Shown: positions 9,681 to 18,530 of the stretch, one piece after another
How the letters are laid out: each line of letters opens with the position of its first letter
Numbering within the stretch: position 1 is the first letter of the stretch
NCBI RefSeq assembly: GCF_000300335.1
Contig: NZ_AMRM01000003.1
Span: forward strand, 184,132 to 248,131
Origin: Nitratireductor pacificus pht-3B
Lineage (GTDB): Bacteria; Pseudomonadota; Alphaproteobacteria; Rhizobiales; Rhizobiaceae
DNA length: 64,000 nucleotides
Direction: 5' to 3'
Made by a program: the position numbers and the translations under genes
Notes under the pieces: generated by a model
The model's database searches: none
Told to the model about the DNA's origin: nothing
What the model saw: the letters and a program-made list of their open reading frames with translations, nothing else

Positions 9681-11168
9681 TCACCGCTTCACCTCCCATT
9701 TCGTCCGCCGCTCGCCGCTTTCGGGATCCTTGTAGTCCATCAGTTGGACGCCATGTTCCGTCAGCGCGTCGCGCAGGCGGTCGGCTTCGGCGAAGTTCTT
9801 CTCGCGCAGATGAACCAGCCGCTCCTCGACCAGAGCATCGACCACGCCCGCATCGATGGACGCGTCGGAAGCCTTCGCCGCCAGCCATTCACTTTCCGTC
9901 GAGCCAAGCAGCCCGAGCAGTGCCGCGCTCGCCTTCAGGCCGGCCTTCGCGCCGGCGCTGCCCTTCGCCGCCTCGGCGCGAAGCTCATGCATGGCAGCAA
10001 TGGCACCGGTCGTGCCGAGATCGTCGCACAAGGCGGCCAGCACGTCGGCGCAATCGACGCCCGCCGGCTCCACGTCGCCGACCGCCCGGTACCAGCCGTC
10101 GAGCACGGCTTCCGCCTCCTCCAGCTTGCGCACGGAGAAGTCGATCGGCTCGCGGTAGTGCGTCATCAGCATGGCGAGGCGCAGCACCTCGCCCGGCCAG
10201 GCGCGGCCGCCGAACTTCTCGGTCGCCAGCAGCTCGTGGATGGTGATGAAATTGCCTTCCGACTTCGACATCTTGCGCCCCTCCACCTGGAGGAAGCCGT
10301 TGTGCATCCAGGTACGCGCCATGACGTCGGTGCCGTGCGCGCAGCAGGACTGGGCGATCTCGTTCTCGTGATGGGGAAAGATCAGGTCGAGGCCGCCGCC
10401 ATGGATGTCGAACACCTCGCCCAGATAGGCGGCCGACATGGCCGAGCACTCGATGTGCCAGCCGGGCCGGCCGCGGATCGGCACATCTTTGCCGCTGATC
10501 GCGAACCGCGCGTCCCAGCCGGGCTCGTCGGCGGAGGATTCCTTCCACAGGACGAAGTCGCCCGGGTTCTTCTTGTGCGCCTCGACGGCGACGCGGGCGC
10601 CCGCCTGCTGATCTTCGAGCTTGCGCTTGGACAGGCCGCCATAGGCCGGCATGGACGCCGTGTCGAACAGGATTTCTCCTTTCGCCTCATAGGCATGGCC
10701 GCGATCGATGAGAGATTGAATCAGGCTCGCCATGTCGGTCAGCCCGTCCTCGCGCGGCAGCACGAAGTCGGTGGCGCGCGGCTCGACGGTTGGCGTCAGG
10801 CAGCCGAGCGCCGCCACGTCCTGATGGTACTGGTCGGCGGTCTTCTGCGTGACGGCGCGGATCGCCTCATTCAGCGGCAGGCCCGGATAGTCGCGCCTCG
10901 CCCGCGCGTTGATCTTGTCGTCCACGTCGGTGATGTTGCGCACATAGGTGACATGGTCGGCGCCATGGAGGTGGCGCAGGAGCCTGAACAGCACGTCGAA
11001 GACGATGGCCGGGCGCGCATTGCCGATATGGGCGAAGTCGTAGACCGTGGGGCCGCAGACATACATGCGCACATTGTCCGGATCGATGGGAACGAGGTCT
11101 TCCTTGGCGCGGGTCAGCGTGTTGTAGACCCTGAGCCCCCTGAAACCATCCGTCAAACCATCAGTCAT
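9681..11168 (-). CDS. cysS: Cysteinyl-tRNA synthetase
   Basis: 495 aa, class I aminoacyl-tRNA synthetase charging tRNA-Cys in the cytoplasm. The HIGH motif appears as FAHIGNAR (about 46-53), YVCGPTVYD holds the first zinc cysteine, [10 protein letters not shown] and [11 protein letters not shown] hold the remaining zinc-site residues, and [11 protein letters not shown] is the KMSKS loop. The start at 11168 has a GGGAAG ribosome-binding site. The extra N-terminal residues before [12 protein letters not shown] are usual in this order. A monocistronic essential gene. Confidence 0.96.
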   Translation of the reverse strand: MTDGLTDGFRGLRVYNTLTRAKEDLVPIDPDNVRMYVCGPTVYDFAHIGNARPAIVFDVLFRLLRHLHGADHVTYVRNITDVDDKINARARRDYPGLPLNEAIRAVTQKTADQYHQDVAALGCLTPTVEPRATDFVLPREDGLTDMASLIQSLIDRGHAYEAKGEILFDTASMPAYGGLSKRKLEDQQAGARVAVEAHKKNPGDFVLWKESSADEPGWDARFAISGKDVPIRGRPGWHIECSAMSAAYLGEVFDIHGGGLDLIFPHHENEIAQSCCAHGTDVMARTWMHNGFLQVEGRKMSKSEGNFITIHELLATEKFGGRAWPGEVLRLAMLMTHYREPIDFSVRKLEEAEAVLDGWYRAVGDVEPAGVDCADVLAALCDDLGTTGAIAAMHELRAEAAKGSAGAKAGLKASAALLGLLGSTESEWLAAKASDASIDAGVVDALVEERLVHLREKNFAEADRLRDALTEHGVQLMDYKDPESGERRTKWEVKR

Positions 11169-11632
11169 CGTCGCTTCCCGTTTTCGACCCGTTCAGACTT
11201 CTTCCAACGCGCTCCGGCCAAAAGCAATGGCGATCACGGCCATGCCCGGCAGGAACACAGGGCGGCCGGCCTCCTGGCCAGGGCGTTTTTCTCGTGTGTG
11301 AAGGGCGAAAACGTCCGGACCAGCGTGAGGCGCTAGCCGATAATGCAAATGCCGGTAATGGCGCAGAGCGTTTTCATGGCTGTTCTTATCGCCGCAGGAG
11401 GAAAACCCGTCAAGACAAAATGCTGATCTTCGAAAGGCTGGGGATCAGGCGGATCGCGCCGGCCCGGACCCAAAAGGAGTATTGTCTCCCGGCCCCGATT
11501 GTGAAGGAAATGTTAAGGCTGATGCGGCAATTTTAACGACGTGCTTTCCGATGGGGCTTTCGGTCAAGATTTTGTCGGATTCGATCCCCATCTGCGCGGA
11601 AGGGACGACAACGCGGAATCAAGGATCAAGGT
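11169..11632. other. Intergenic region between cysS and a small gene
   Basis: 464 bp between divergent genes with no supported coding sequence. A 38-codon frame at 11419-11535 (MLIFERLGIRR...) has no ribosome-binding site at proper spacing and was not called. The region should hold the divergent promoters; I could not place a convincing -35/-10 pair. Confidence 0.5.
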
Positions 11633-11803
11633 ATGCCCCGCGAAATGAGCAAGCCAGCAGAGCAATCGACCGGTCAGGAAAAGCTCCTGCTCAGCCAGTA
11701 TCACGCGGTTGGGCCGGCAGCGATCGCCGCCGCCTTGCAGTGCAAGAGTGAAAAGCCGGCGCCCGTGCCCCGGCCAAGCCCCCTGACGACGCAGACCGAC
11801 TGA
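11633..11803 (+). CDS. Conserved-looking 56-aa hypothetical protein
   Basis: Begins MPREMSKPAEQSTG and ends PRPSPLTTQTD, with a central EKLLLSQYHAVGPAAIAAAL block followed by a single Cys (residue 37) and a Pro-rich tail. An AAGGA ribosome-binding site lies 7 bp before the ATG. The central block looks like a short amphipathic helix, and I recall similar small proteins with a YHA(I/V)GPAA core in related genera, but cannot confirm this here. A start at the second Met (11645) is possible. Function unknown; probably monocistronic. Confidence 0.65.
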   Translation: MPREMSKPAEQSTGQEKLLLSQYHAVGPAAIAAALQCKSEKPAPVPRPSPLTTQTD

Positions 11804-11942
11804 GGTTCTCGTCCGGTCCGCGACCGGGCGCGTTGCAGGGATGACGGGTTTTCCGGCGCAGGCCGGAAGGCGGCATGCGGGAACGGGTGCCGTAGCGCGG
11901 CCGGGCGATTGCCGCCGCGACCGCTTCCGGGAATGCCGCAAA

Positions 11943-11958
11943 TGCATCAAATGATGCA
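11943..11958. promoter_or_regulatory. 16-bp palindrome upstream of the FAD oxidoreductase gene
   Basis: TGCATCA-AA-TGATGCA: 7-bp perfect arms around 2 bp, about 80 bp before the oxidoreductase start. Size and symmetry suit a dimeric regulator site. No regulator gene is adjacent, so the binding protein is unknown. Confidence 0.4.
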
Positions 11959-12037
11959 CAATTTTCACTTGGCCCGCCGGCGGTGCGCATGAGATGTGTC
12001 GATCCTTGATCGAGGCATCCAGAGGTTCAGCCGCGCC

Positions 12038-13321
12038 ATGAAGAACGACCCCCTGTCCCATGGTCTCTGGGAGACGACGGCGCCGCCGGCGCCCGCCACC
12101 CGGCCGCTCGAAGGCGCCGTACGCAGCGACGTGGCGATCGTCGGCGGGGGCTATACGGGCCTGTCGGCGGCACTGCATCTGGCGGAAGCCGGCGTTTCCG
12201 TTGCCGTGCTCGAAGCGGAGGATGTCGGCTTCGGTGGCTCGGGCCGCAATGTCGGCCTGGTCAATGCCGGCATGTGGGTCATGCCGGACGACCTGCCGGC
12301 GATCCTCGGCGCCGAGCATGGCGAGCGCCTGCTGACGCTGCTCGGCGATGCGCCGCGTGTCGTGTTCGACCTGGCGGAGCGGCACGAGATAGACTGCGAG
12401 GCGGTGCGCAACGGCACGCTGCACTGCGCGGTCGGCCAGTCCGGCGTCCGCCAGCTCGAGCAGCGCGCCCGGCAATGGGCGGCGCGCGGCGCGCCGGTTC
12501 GGCTGCTCGATGCCGGCGAAGCCGCGACGCGCATCGGCAGCGACGCCTACGCCGCCGCCCTCCTCGACGAGCGCGCCGGCACGATCCAGCCGCTGGCCTA
12601 TGCGCGCGGCCTCGCGTCCGCCGCCATCCGTGCCGGCGCGGCGGTCCATACGGGATCGCGCGTCACCCGCGCGGAAGCCGACGGGACCGGCTGGCGGCTT
12701 CACACTGAGCGGGGAACGCTGTCGGCGGACACCGTCATCGTCGCCACGAACGCCTATACCCGTACGCCCTGGGCTCCGGTGCGCGAGGAACTCGTCCATC
12801 TTCCCTATTTCAACTTCGCGACGCCACCGCTCGCGCCGGACCTGCGGGCGCGGATCCTGCCCGGGCTGGAAGGCGCCTGGGACACGAAGCAGATTCTCAC
12901 CTCGTTCCGCTGGGACCGCGCCGGGCGGCTCGTTTTCGGCAGCGTCGGCGCGCTGAGCGGCACGGGCCTCGCCATCCACCGCGCCTGGGCGGAGCGCGCC
13001 ATGGCGCGGGTCTTTCCGCAACTCAGTGGAACCGGCTTCGAGGCGGGCTGGTACGGACAGATCGGCATGACCAACGACCATCTGCCGCGCTTCCACCGGC
13101 TGGCGCGGAATGTCGTCGGCTTTTCCGGCTACAATGGACGCGGCATCGGGCCGGGCACCGTGTTCGGCAAGACGCTCGCCGCATTCGTCACCGGCACGCT
13201 TGCCGAAGCCGACCTTCCGCTCCCCGTTACCGAGACCGTCCCGCAATCCTTCAGAAGCGCGCGCGAGGGGCTTTACCGCTTCGGCGCGGAAGCCGCCCAT
13301 CTCTCCCGCATCCTGGTGTGA
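12038..13321 (+). CDS. FAD-dependent amine/amino-acid oxidoreductase (DAO fold)
   Basis: 427 aa from the ATG at 12038; a GTG at 11996 would add 14 residues. The Rossmann FAD-binding motif DVAIVGGGYTGLSAALHLAE begins near residue 31, followed by the conserved EAEDVGFGGSGRNVG segment. The C-terminal part contains GYNGRGIGPGTVFGK, the second FAD contact of the DAO family. Layout matches PuuB-like gamma-glutamylputrescine oxidases and related glycine/D-amino acid oxidases, whose FAD is non-covalent. The substrate is unknown because no transporter or pathway gene sits beside it. A 16-bp palindrome lies upstream. Confidence 0.87.
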   Translation: MKNDPLSHGLWETTAPPAPATRPLEGAVRSDVAIVGGGYTGLSAALHLAEAGVSVAVLEAEDVGFGGSGRNVGLVNAGMWVMPDDLPAILGAEHGERLLTLLGDAPRVVFDLAERHEIDCEAVRNGTLHCAVGQSGVRQLEQRARQWAARGAPVRLLDAGEAATRIGSDAYAAALLDERAGTIQPLAYARGLASAAIRAGAAVHTGSRVTRAEADGTGWRLHTERGTLSADTVIVATNAYTRTPWAPVREELVHLPYFNFATPPLAPDLRARILPGLEGAWDTKQILTSFRWDRAGRLVFGSVGALSGTGLAIHRAWAERAMARVFPQLSGTGFEAGWYGQIGMTNDHLPRFHRLARNVVGFSGYNGRGIGPGTVFGKTLAAFVTGTLAEADLPLPVTETVPQSFRSAREGLYRFGAEAAHLSRILV

Positions 13322-13357
13322 TGCCCATCCGGGAGCAATGACGTCGCCCTTCGGCGG

Positions 13358-14113
13358 TCAGAACAGCGAGAGCTGGTCGCCGCTCGCATCCTTCGGCTTT
13401 TCTTCCGGTGCGGCTGCCCGCCCCTCGGCGCGTTCCTGCAGCTCCGGCCCGATATTGGCCACCTTGTTGACCCGGTCGGAGACCGGAATGGCCTCGAAGA
13501 AGCCGGGATCGGCCGGGCGCAGCAGATCGGCCACGTCGCGCGGCTCCCGGTTGAGGCAGTCCAGCCAGCGGGCGAAATCCTGCTGATCGATCACCACCGG
13601 CATGCGGTGATGGATGCCGCGCAGATCCTCGTTCGCCTCGGTGGTCAGGATGGCGCCGGTGTCCATTTCCGTGCCGCCCGGCTCCGACCAGCTTTCCATC
13701 AGGCCGGCGAAGGCGATCACGCCGCCATGCCTCGGGCGCACCCAGTAGGGTTCGGCCCGTTTGGTGCCGACACGCCGCCACTCATAGAAGCCCGAAGCGG
13801 GCACCAACGCGCGGCGATGGCGCATGGCGGCGCGGAAGGAGGCCTTTTCCGCAGCCGTTTCCGAGCGCGCGTTGAACAGCAGCGACAGGTCGGCCGGGTT
13901 CTTCGCCCAGGACGGGATCAGGCCCCAGCGCACCAGCATGGTCCGCCGCGTCGGCAGGTTCGATCCCTGGGCCGCCGCCGGGCCGGCGAGCGCCATCAGG
14001 ATGGGCTGCGTCGGCGCGATGTTGTAGCGGGGCGGGAACGGATCGACCTCCATCACCGCCAGAAGGGATTTGACGGCATCGGACGTCGCGTTGAGGGCAA
14101 AGCGTCCGCACAT
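13358..14113 (-). CDS. SRAP-family abasic-site crosslinking protein (HMCES/YedK)
   Basis: 251 aa. The catalytic Cys2 becomes the N-terminal residue after Met removal (MCGRFAL). Other active-site residues are visible: N81 in NARSET, E111 in SGFYEWRR, and the His of IHHRMPVVI. Known: SRAP proteins form a thiazolidine crosslink with abasic sites in single-stranded DNA and so protect them from error-prone cleavage. It converges with the FAD oxidoreductase (36 bp gap) and diverges from the NUDIX gene. No LexA box was recognised. Confidence 0.92.
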   Translation of the reverse strand: MCGRFALNATSDAVKSLLAVMEVDPFPPRYNIAPTQPILMALAGPAAAQGSNLPTRRTMLVRWGLIPSWAKNPADLSLLFNARSETAAEKASFRAAMRHRRALVPASGFYEWRRVGTKRAEPYWVRPRHGGVIAFAGLMESWSEPGGTEMDTGAILTTEANEDLRGIHHRMPVVIDQQDFARWLDCLNREPRDVADLLRPADPGFFEAIPVSDRVNKVANIGPELQERAEGRAAAPEEKPKDASGDQLSLF

Positions 14114-14243
14114 GGCTCAGCCTTTCCCCTGCCCGCCGTCGTCGGTCACGCTCCTGCACCCGGTCATTGCTTCATCCATGGCCGTTCGTCCATTATCGTG
14201 CCGACTGTTGGCGATGGGCGGTGGCGATGCAAGGCTTGTGTTC

Positions 14244-14651
14244 ATGAAACCAGAGGAAATCCGCGCGGTGTCCGCCGTCGTCGTCCGCGACGGGCGGTTC
14301 CTGCTGGTGCGCCGCGGGCGGGCGCCTGCGAAAGGCCTGTACGCCTTCCCCGGCGGGCGGATCGAGGCGGGAGAGACGGCCCGGCAGGCGGTCGTGCGCG
14401 AGCTCTTCGAGGAGACCGGGCTTGCCGGAGAGGTGACGCGCCTGCATCGCCGGCTCCGCCTCGCCAACGAACCGCAAGGCCCCGTCTTCCTGCTCGACGT
14501 CTATCGCGCAACCGTTGCGGACGGCACGGCCGTGGCGGGCGACGACGCCAGCGAGGCCGGCTGGTTCACGCTTCCGGAGATGCGCGATCTGCCGGTCACC
14601 GACAGCACGCTGGCGATTGCCGAGGAACTCGACGCCCGCGCCGATGCGTGA
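14244..14651 (+). CDS. NUDIX hydrolase
   Basis: 135 aa from the ATG at 14244, which has an AAGG site 9 bp upstream and starts just before the first strand (MKPEEIRAVSAVVVRDG). Longer starts run antisense into the SRAP gene and are unlikely. The Nudix box is complete: GGRIEAGETARQAVVRELF followed by EETGL, giving the metal-binding REXXEE core. Known: cleaves nucleoside diphosphates linked to another moiety; short single-domain members are often MutT-like or ADP-ribose hydrolases. Substrate not determinable. Confidence 0.87.
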   Translation: MKPEEIRAVSAVVVRDGRFLLVRRGRAPAKGLYAFPGGRIEAGETARQAVVRELFEETGLAGEVTRLHRRLRLANEPQGPVFLLDVYRATVADGTAVAGDDASEAGWFTLPEMRDLPVTDSTLAIAEELDARADA

Positions 14652-14771
14652 CGTCCCCCTCCCTCAAATGCGCAACGCTCTCACTATTGCCACTTTCTTC
14701 ACGCCGATGCGGTATGCCTCGCCGCGGCGGGGGCATTTGACATGACGGATGGCGTCGGGAAAATACAGGGC

Positions 14772-15143
14772 ATGAACAGGGGTTGCGCAATCGTCGTCTG
14801 CCTCGCGGCGCTGCTCATGGCGGCCGTTCCGGCGCATGCCGTGGAAGCCACCTATGAGAAGCCGCTCCTGCGGCTGGCGGAAGTGCTCGGCGCGGTGCAT
14901 TATCTGCGCAATGTCTGCGGCGAGGAATCAGACAGCTGGCGGGCCAGAATGCAGGCGCTTCTGGAGACCGAGGCGCCGTCGCCGGCGCGCCGCGAGAAGC
15001 TGGTGGCCAGCTTCAACCACGGCTACCGCGCCTTTGCCGGCACCTACCAGAGCTGCACGGCGCAGGCGCGGGCAGCGGTCGAACTCTACATGAAGGAAGG
15101 CGCCCTTCTGTCGAAGGACATCGCCCAGCGATACGGGAACTGA
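14772..15143 (+). CDS. TIGR02301-type small exported protein
   Basis: 123 aa from the ATG at 14772, chosen because a signal peptide follows directly (GCAIVVCLAALLMAAVPAHA, cleavage about residue 24). The mature part has the pattern LGAVHYLRNVCG, W-R..M, ASFNHGYRAFAGTYQSCT, with two cysteines likely forming a disulfide in the periplasm. This matches the alphaproteobacterial TIGR02301 family of unknown function. It precedes another secreted hypothetical protein by 9 bp, so the two probably form an operon. Confidence 0.82.
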   Translation: MNRGCAIVVCLAALLMAAVPAHAVEATYEKPLLRLAEVLGAVHYLRNVCGEESDSWRARMQALLETEAPSPARREKLVASFNHGYRAFAGTYQSCTAQARAAVELYMKEGALLSKDIAQRYGN

Positions 15144-15152
15144 GGCGCGAGG

Positions 15153-15941
15153 ATGCGGCACAGAGTGCGGACCACACATCAGGACATGCGGCGGGGTTGC
15201 CGCCTTTTCGCCCCGGCGGGCCTTGCCGGGCTCATTCTTCTGACCCTGGCCAGCGTTCCGGCCAATGCGCTGAGCGAGCTTGAGCAAGCGCCGCCGCTGC
15301 CGAAAAGCGCGTCGCCCGACAGCGTCGAGCGCGTTCCGCTGCCGCCGCCGGTCGAGACGCCTTCGGCCGTCGAAGGCGAACCTGCAAAGGAGACCGACGG
15401 CGAGGAAGCACTCCCGTCCGAGGATGCTCCCGCGCGCGACGCCCTGCGGCCCGACACCGGCGCCGGCAAGCCCGCGCCGGAAATCCACTACGATCTCGAC
15501 AAGCTGCCCGAGCCGGTGCGGCGGATGCACGGGCTGATCGTCGAGGCCTGCAAGAGTGGCGATCTGGAAGCGCTCAGGCCACTGATCGGGATGGGCGAAA
15601 GCATGACCCAGCTTTCGCTGGGCGGCCTCGACGGCGATCCGCTGGAATTCCTGCGCGAACTGTCCGGCGACGGCGAAGGCCAGGAGATTCTCGCCATCTT
15701 GCTCGAGGTGCTGCAGGCCGGCTATGTCCATCTCGACGCGGGAACGCCCGCCGAGAGCTATGTCTGGCCGTATTTCTTCGCCCTGCCGCTGGAGACGCTC
15801 GACAAGCGCCAGCGCGTCGAGCTGTTCAAACTGGTGACGGCGGGCGATTACGAGGACATGAAGAATTTCGGCGCCTACATCTTCTACCGGGTCGGCATCA
15901 CGCCGGAGGGGCGCTGGGCATTCTTCGTCGCCGGGGACTGA
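15153..15941 (+). CDS. Secreted conserved hypothetical protein
   Basis: 262 aa. N-terminal signal sequence (LFAPAGLAGLILLTLASVPANA) after a short basic stretch, then a disordered Pro/Glu-rich region to about residue 115. A compact C-terminal domain (about 118-262) contains MHGLIVEACKSGDLEALRPLI, LEFLRELSGDGEGQEILAIL and YVWPYFFALPLETLDKRQR. I do not recognise a named domain; the C-terminal block appears well folded and probably conserved in the order. GAGG lies at good distance before the ATG. Likely periplasmic, co-transcribed with the preceding small exported protein. Confidence 0.75.
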   Translation: MRHRVRTTHQDMRRGCRLFAPAGLAGLILLTLASVPANALSELEQAPPLPKSASPDSVERVPLPPPVETPSAVEGEPAKETDGEEALPSEDAPARDALRPDTGAGKPAPEIHYDLDKLPEPVRRMHGLIVEACKSGDLEALRPLIGMGESMTQLSLGGLDGDPLEFLRELSGDGEGQEILAILLEVLQAGYVHLDAGTPAESYVWPYFFALPLETLDKRQRVELFKLVTAGDYEDMKNFGAYIFYRVGITPEGRWAFFVAGD

Positions 15942-15995
15942 CGCGCCCTTGCAACGGCTGGGCGCATCCCCATATGTTTTCCGGGAGGACATCCA

Positions 15996-16427
15996 ATGAC
16001 CGGCATCGCACGCTCGGAGACCGCAGCTTTCACCCCCGTGCGGGAGCGGCGGCGCAGCGGCCGCGCCCGGGTCATCCGCCGGGTCGTCCTGTTCCAGGTC
16101 AAGCTCATGGCCGACGGGTTCCGCGACGTGGTGATGAGCCCGCTGTCGATCGCCGCCGGCGTGATCGGCGTGCTGTTTCACCGGCATGACGGCGATGTCT
16201 ATTTCGACCGGCTGATGCGCTTCGGCCGCGATACCGATCACTGGATCAACCTGTTCGACCACCGCAGCGACGGCGACAGCCGCAACGACCCTTCCCTCGA
16301 CACGATCGCCGACGAGATCGAGAACGCCATCCGCCGCGACTACGCGCGCGGCGGCGTCAGTGCGCGGAGCGCCGAGGCCCTCTCGGAGGTGGCACGCAAT
16401 CTCCGCCGTCGCTCGCGGCGCTCCTGA
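15996..16427 (+). CDS. Conserved hypothetical membrane-associated protein
   Basis: 143 aa behind a strong GGGAGGA ribosome-binding site. Basic N-terminus (about 30 residues rich in Arg), then VLFQVKLMADGFRDVVMSP and a single hydrophobic segment (LSIAAGVIGVLF), followed by YFDRLMRFGRDTDHWINLF and an acidic-to-basic tail ending in Arg/Ser repeats. The basic-inside hydrophobic segment suggests a peripheral or single-pass inner-membrane protein. Not recognised beyond resemblance to uncharacterised proteins of the order. Confidence 0.72.
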   Translation: MTGIARSETAAFTPVRERRRSGRARVIRRVVLFQVKLMADGFRDVVMSPLSIAAGVIGVLFHRHDGDVYFDRLMRFGRDTDHWINLFDHRSDGDSRNDPSLDTIADEIENAIRRDYARGGVSARSAEALSEVARNLRRRSRRS

Positions 16428-16509
16428 CAATCCGTGCCTTGCGGCGCCGGGCAAAGCGTCCTAGCTAGAGGGTCTCCAGCACCTCCCACGGACGCTTCGC
16501 GGGTTCACC

Positions 16510-17391
16510 ATGCCGACTTGCCTTCTTCATCACCGCGCCCTCATCGCTGTCAGCGGCCCCGAGGCCGAGCATTTCCTGCAGACCATCATCACCACCGATC
16601 TCGACCAACTCAAAGCCGGCGAGGCCCGTGCCGGGGCGCTGCTTGCGCCGCAGGGCAAGATCCTGTTCGATTTCATCGTCTCGCGCGCCGGGCCGGATGC
16701 GTTCAGCCTGGAATGCCGCGCCGATATCGCCGCCGATCTCCAGCGCCGCCTGACGCTCTACAAGCTGCGCGCGAAGCTCGAGATTTCCGTGAAGGAACAA
16801 GGCCCTGTCACCGTTTCATGGGGCGATGATTCCGTTTCCTCAAGCGATGATTCAGCGCTTCTCGACCGCCGTTTTCCCGAAGGCACCCATGTGCTGCGCC
16901 GCCATGGCGAAGGCCCGGCTGCCGGTGCGGACATCGCTGCCTGGGATGCGCTCAGGATTGCCCACGCGGTCGCCGAAAGCGGCGCCGACTTCCAGCTCGG
17001 AGACGCCTTCCCGCACGACGTGCTCTACGACCAGAATGGCGGCGTCGGTCTGAAGAAGGGCTGCTATGTGGGTCAGGAGGTGGTCTCGCGCATGCAGCAT
17101 CGCGGCACGGCGCGGCGGCGTGTCCTCACCGTCGCGGGCGAAGCCGCCCTCCCCGCTGCCGGCACCGACCTGACGGCCGGAGGCCGCGCGCTCGGCACGC
17201 TCGGCACGGTCCACGGCGCCGCCGGCCTGGCCATCGCCCGGATCGACCGGGTGAAGGACGCCATCGACGCCGGCACGCCCATCCTCGCCGGAGACGTGCC
17301 GGTCACGCTCGCCATTCCCGCCTGGGCGCGTTTCACCTTTCCCGACAAGGGCCCCGAGACTGGCCCCGAGATAGGCGGAGACGCCGCCTGA
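16510..17391 (+). CDS. ygfZ: Folate-binding YgfZ/CAF17-like iron-sulfur assembly factor
   Basis: 293 aa, with a GcvT-like fold. The family signature K-G-C-Y-x-G-Q-E is present as KKGCYVGQEVVSRMQHRG (about residues 182-199), including the Cys needed for activity. The N-terminal LIAVSGPEAEHFLQTIITTD is also typical. Known: YgfZ uses folate to help repair or mature certain Fe-S enzymes such as MiaB. Its stop overlaps the HD hydrolase start by one base (TGATG), so the two are translationally coupled. Confidence 0.92.
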   Translation: MPTCLLHHRALIAVSGPEAEHFLQTIITTDLDQLKAGEARAGALLAPQGKILFDFIVSRAGPDAFSLECRADIAADLQRRLTLYKLRAKLEISVKEQGPVTVSWGDDSVSSSDDSALLDRRFPEGTHVLRRHGEGPAAGADIAAWDALRIAHAVAESGADFQLGDAFPHDVLYDQNGGVGLKKGCYVGQEVVSRMQHRGTARRRVLTVAGEAALPAAGTDLTAGGRALGTLGTVHGAAGLAIARIDRVKDAIDAGTPILAGDVPVTLAIPAWARFTFPDKGPETGPEIGGDAA

Positions 17392-18059
17392 TGCCCGGCA
17401 AGGGCAAGTCCCCGACCGGCGGTGCAAAGACCGGCCCGGCGACGACGCAACGCGCCTGGCAGCGCATGCTGTCCGGTCGCCGTCTCGACCTGCTCGATCC
17501 CTCGCCACTCGACATCGAGATCGGCGACATCGCCCATGGCTTGGCGCGCGTCGCCCGCTGGAACGGCCAGACCGAGGGCGATCACGCCTATTCCGTGGCG
17601 CAGCATTCGCTGCTCGTGGAGCAGGTTTTCGGCATGGTCGTCGCCGATGCCACGCCCGACATGCTGCTCGCCACCCTGCTGCACGACGCGCCGGAATATG
17701 TCATCGGCGACATGATCTCGCCGTTCAAGGCGACGCTCGGTGACGACTACAAATCCGTCGAGAAGCGCTTGCAGCGCGCCATCCATCTGCGTTTCGCGCT
17801 TCGGCCGGACCTCAAGGAAACGCTGAAGAAGGCCATCAAGCGCGCCGACCGCGTGGCTGCCTTCTACGAGGCGACGAGGCTCGCCCGTTTCGACGAGGCT
17901 GAGGCGGCGCGGTTCTTCGGCCGCCCGCGCGGCGTCCCGCCCGAAACGCTGGATCTGGCTCCCCTGCCCGCCAAGCGCGCCCAGAAGGCATTCATCGTGC
18001 GCTTCGAAGCGATCGAAGCGATGCGCGTGGACGGTCCAGGGTCACGATCAAACATCTGA
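17391..18059 (+). CDS. HD-domain hydrolase (YfbR-like nucleotidase group)
   Basis: 222 aa. Metal-binding HD residues are visible: the first His in EGDHAYSVAQHS, the H-D pair in LLHDAPEYVIGD, and a late Asp in AIKRADRVAAFYEA. This spacing matches the YfbR-like 5'-deoxynucleotidase and related HD hydrolases that are widespread in Hyphomicrobiales. The N-terminal 45 residues are basic and probably flexible. Overlaps ygfZ by one base. Substrate not proven for this subgroup. Confidence 0.85.
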   Translation: MPGKGKSPTGGAKTGPATTQRAWQRMLSGRRLDLLDPSPLDIEIGDIAHGLARVARWNGQTEGDHAYSVAQHSLLVEQVFGMVVADATPDMLLATLLHDAPEYVIGDMISPFKATLGDDYKSVEKRLQRAIHLRFALRPDLKETLKKAIKRADRVAAFYEATRLARFDEAEAARFFGRPRGVPPETLDLAPLPAKRAQKAFIVRFEAIEAMRVDGPGSRSNI

Positions 18060-18180
18060 AATGGATTGATCGGCCACGTCCGTATCGCGCGAGCCGACGC
18101 GCGTCGCTCTCGAACCGTCCGCGGGTTCCTCCGCGATTGTCGAGAAGCAATGACAATCTCGAGGCCCGGCGATCAACATC

Positions 18181-18238
18181 GTGAACCATAGTTCACAATT
18201 CAATTGACCTCAGCCCGATCTGTGAACTATAATTCACA
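18181..18238. promoter_or_regulatory. Two operator palindromes of the toxin-antitoxin operon
   Basis: Two related inverted repeats: GTGAACCATAGTTCAC at 18181-18196 and TGTGAACTATAATTCACA at 18221-18238, consensus GTGAAC-TAT-(A/G)TTCAC. Their centres are 41 bp apart, close to four helical turns, so two bound antitoxin dimers would lie on the same DNA face. The second palindrome overlaps the -10 box of the promoter. Confidence 0.8.
18204..18233 (+). promoter_or_regulatory. Sigma-70 promoter of the toxin-antitoxin operon
   Basis: -35 TTGACC (18204-18209) and a consensus -10 TATAAT (18228-18233) with an 18-bp spacer. The -10 lies inside the second operator palindrome, so antitoxin binding would block polymerase directly. 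Transcription should start near 18240, which is the toxin ATG itself. Confidence 0.75.
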
Positions 18239-18239
18239 G

Positions 18240-18530
18240 ATGATCGAAGTGCGCAAAACCGCCGAGTTCGCCTCTTGGTTCAAGTCTCTCAGGGACATTC
18301 GCGCCAGAGCTCGCATCGAGATCAGGATTGCGCGGATCGAGATCGGGAACTTTGGCGACACCAAGTTCTTCGATGGCATCGGCGAGATTCGTATCAGCTA
18401 CGGGCCGGGCTACCGCGTCTATTTCACCAGACGGGGCGACACGGTTGTTCTTCTCCTCTGCGGCGGCGACAAATCTTCCCAGAGGAAGGATGTAAGGAAG
18501 GCCATCGCTATGGCCAGGGAGTTGGATTGA
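18240..18530 (+). CDS. HigB/RelE-type toxin (Gp49-like family)
   Basis: 96 aa. MIEVRKTAEFASWFKSLRD opens the protein, GIGEIRISYGPGYRVYF is the conserved core and CGGDKSSQRKDVRKA the C-terminal signature of the phage Gp49-like / RelE-ParE superfamily. The basic residues and the Tyr of the core fit a ribosome-dependent mRNA interferase. Start chosen at 18240 because upstream in-frame sequence is the operator. There is no Shine-Dalgarno sequence, and the promoter predicts a leaderless message. The toxin gene precedes the antitoxin, the order typical of higBA, and overlaps it by one base. Confidence 0.88.
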   Translation: MIEVRKTAEFASWFKSLRDIRARARIEIRIARIEIGNFGDTKFFDGIGEIRISYGPGYRVYFTRRGDTVVLLLCGGDKSSQRKDVRKAIAMARELD

